From NCBI GenBank assembly GCA_022315425.1, contig JAIUPT010000025.1:1-31143 (forward strand): a stretch of DNA of 31,143 bases, given 5' to 3'. Under the pieces are notes generated by a model. It was not told where the DNA came from. It saw nothing but the letters and a program-made list of their open reading frames with translations, and did not search any database. The position numbers were made by a program, and so were the translations under genes. This document shows, in pieces, positions 29,150 through 31,143 of this stretch. Source of the DNA: Pseudevernia furfuracea (Eukaryota > Ascomycota > Lecanoromycetes > Lecanorales > Parmeliaceae). Positions within the stretch are counted from its first letter, which is position 1; the number at the start of each line of letters is the position of its first letter.

Positions 29150-31143
29150 ATGCGCCTCTTACAGCTTGACAAAGGCCGATTTAGCCTAAACATACTTTTC
29201 GCGAGGTCAAATTCCTGAATATGCTATTTTATCTCATACTTGGGGCAAAGAGGAGGAGGAGGTGTCATACGAAGACATAACTCGGGGCACGGGTATGGAT
29301 AAGGCAGGGTTTGGAAAGTTACGTTTCTGTGGCAATCAGGCGAAAAATCATGGTCTCCAGTACTTCTGGGTAGACACTTGTTGCATTGATAAAAAGAATG
29401 CTTGTCGAGCTTCAAGAAGCAATCAACTCGATGTTTTCTTGGTACCAAAACGCCTCCAAATGCTACGTCCTACCTGTCAAATCTTGAGGGCTGCACAGAA
29501 GACGGCTTACACAGTGCAGAGTGGGAGTCTGCTTTTCGCAATAGTAGATGGTTCTCCCGAGGATGGACGCTTCAGGAACTACTCGCCCCTAAGTGTGTCA
29601 TCTTTTATTCTCAAGACCAGGTCGAGATTGGAAACAGGGAGACGTTGGAACGGCTTATTCATGAAAGAACACGGATTGCCGTTGAGGCACTCAGGGGAGA
29701 ACGCCGTCTGCAAGACTTCAGTGTAGAGGAACGTTTGCAATGGGTAGAAGGGCGACAAACAACTAAAGAAGAAGACCTTGCATATTGCTTGATGGGCATA
29801 TTTGGCGTGATGATACCTCTTCTATATGCGAAACCCATACGCAAGCAATGAAGCGACTTCGCCGAGCCATTTCTGAGCTCGATGAACCCGAGTCTCAAAC
29901 TTTTGATCTTTACCCACGGCGGCTCGTATCATTCTACGTCGATCGCCACATTGAGGGAGAGTCGGTCCTGCAAAAACTGATAAACACTTTCAAGTCAACA
30001 ACCACGAAAAAGAGGAAAGCCGTCGTGATGCTTGGCATGGGAGGGAGTGGTAAGACACAATCGGCTCTACGACTATGTCACGCACTCCATGACGAGAAAT
30101 TGGCCAAGCTCATCCTCTGGGTCAATGCAGCTTCGTTCGAGACAATAAACCATTCGTTCAACCGTATCAGTCAGCGTTTTGTAGATTCTGGTCTTGGATT
30201 ACCTGGCTTATATACAGGCGAAGTCCTGTCCAACGGTATCCAGGATATCGAAAACGTCGAGAAGACTGTTCGACTGGTCAAGACTCAGATTGAAACAGGC
30301 TAACCAGCCCTGGCTGATGGTCTTCGACAATTATGATAGTCCCCATAAATTCAAAGCAAAAGGCGGATTACAATCAATCAGAGACTATTGGCCCAATTCG
30401 CAGACTGGGATGGTGCTTTTGACTTCTCGTCACCGGCTGACTGAACGACTGGGCAACACCATTGAGATTGGACGCTTGTCAGCGGATGAGGCGTACCAGC
30501 TTTTGGAAAGTCGTATACCCAACGAGATATGTGACGAGTCCAACCATGCAGCAACCGAAATTGTCAACATGCTCGGATGTCTTGCACTTGCAATCGATCA
30601 GGCGGCATCGTATATCACATCTCAAAATCTGTCATTATCGCAATATATCGGGCTCTATCGGAAAAGAAGCATGGAAATGCTCAAGCGTATACCTGAAATA
30701 CAAGACTGGGACTATTGGCGATCACAAGATGTGGAAGACAACGAAACAGCACTCAGTGTGTTTACAACCTGGGAGTTGTCCTTGGATGGGCTAACAGGTG
30801 GACCAAGCTGTAGTCGAAAACAAAAAAAGGGTATTGACTCTACTCGGATTTCTGTCACCATTTAGGATTGACGGGAACCTCCTCTATTACCACTGGAATG
30901 CCCGGAAGAACGACGTAATCTGGGCAAAGCTTTTTGTTGATCAGGATGGATGGGATGAGCTTCTTTTTGGGGAGTTCATCGCCGAGCTAGCAAATTTGTC
31001 TCTGATCGAGCATGTTGCGCGGACTGCCGAAGAAGGCACCACAGCGAGCCTCATTCACGCACCAGGTGACGAAGATTTGGACTCTCCGGACCGCATTATC
31101 ATCACTCTCCACCCTCTGATCAGCGACTGGATCAGGTTTCGTA
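29150..31143 (+). CDS. HET domain - NB-ARC/NACHT NLR-like protein, 3' end beyond window
   Basis: Fungal NLR-type receptor with an N-terminal HET effector domain, the class behind heterokaryon incompatibility and programmed cell death. ATG 29150 (MRLLQLDKGRFSLN), then IPEYAILSHTWGKEEEEVSY, LQYFWVDTCCIDK, LQEAINSMFSWYQNASKCYV, NSRWFSRGWTLQELLAPKCV, EEDLAYCLMGIFGVMIPLLY complete the HET signature. MKRLRRAISELDEP links to the nucleotide-binding domain: P-loop GMGGSGKTQ (about 30034-30060), WLMVFDNYD Walker B (about 30309-30335), GMVLLTSRHR sensor-like strand, LGCLALAIDQAASYI (the GLPLA-like helix), followed by winged-helix-like sequence. Repeats expected at the C-terminus lie outside. One-base breaks near 29195, 29400, 29470, 29835, 30290 and 30800; motifs are otherwise intact. 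Probably tuned by allelic diversity, not transcription (inference). Confidence 0.9.

Noticed and set aside
1..31143. Programmed ribosomal frameshifting as the reason for the broken frames
   Set aside because: No shared slippery site or stop context occurs at the breaks, both +1 and -1 changes are present, and unrelated housekeeping genes are affected.
1..31143. Repeat-induced point mutation (RIP)
   Set aside because: There is no strong AT bias or flood of C-to-T stop codons in the genes; the damage is indels.

Overview
This window is nuclear DNA of a filamentous ascomycete (Pezizomycotina, possibly a Dothideomycete). The evidence is short introns of about 40-105 nt with GT..AG ends and CTAAC/CTGAC-type branch sites, a psi-factor (Ppo) oxygenase, a HET-domain NLR-like gene, a DUF2235 hydrolase and fungal-only protein families. 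I saw no rRNA, tRNA, CRISPR array or transposon.

The most important fact for a reader is that nearly every gene is interrupted by single-base insertions or deletions. I identified genes by following conserved motifs from one frame to the next. The breaks are dense on the left (in PCNA, Cdc14 and gentisate dioxygenase roughly one per 30-130 bases) and sparse on the right. The AN1 zinc-finger gene is intact. Splice sites and catalytic motifs survive and in-frame nonsense changes are rare, so I read this as an unpolished, low-coverage long-read assembly, not as pseudogenes. That is inference. Gene ends are therefore approximate.

Left part (0-6.8 kb), housekeeping and aromatic catabolism: pyridoxal kinase (-), PCNA (-), a fumarylacetoacetate-hydrolase (FAH) family gene (+), gentisate 1,2-dioxygenase (-), then a small unrecognised gene (-). 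The FAH-family gene and the dioxygenase are convergent neighbours and fit the first and last steps of gentisate ring cleavage to pyruvate and fumarate. Positions 6.8-10.2 kb hold no gene I can resolve.

Middle part (10.2-19.7 kb): Cdc14 phosphatase (-) diverges from the KEOPS subunit Pcc1 (+). They are followed by a conserved fungal protein of unknown function (-) and a Ppo-type linoleate dioxygenase/P450 fusion (-) that makes oxylipin signals.

Right part (20.6-31.1 kb), all on the + strand: a DUF2235 alpha/beta hydrolase with a long repeat-bearing disordered N-terminus, an AN1 zinc-finger/ubiquitin-like protein, a DUF6914-like protein, a possible membrane-anchored protein, a small one-helix ORF, and a HET-NB-ARC/NACHT NLR-like gene cut by the window end. 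This side looks like accessory, fast-evolving, self/non-self-recognition territory.
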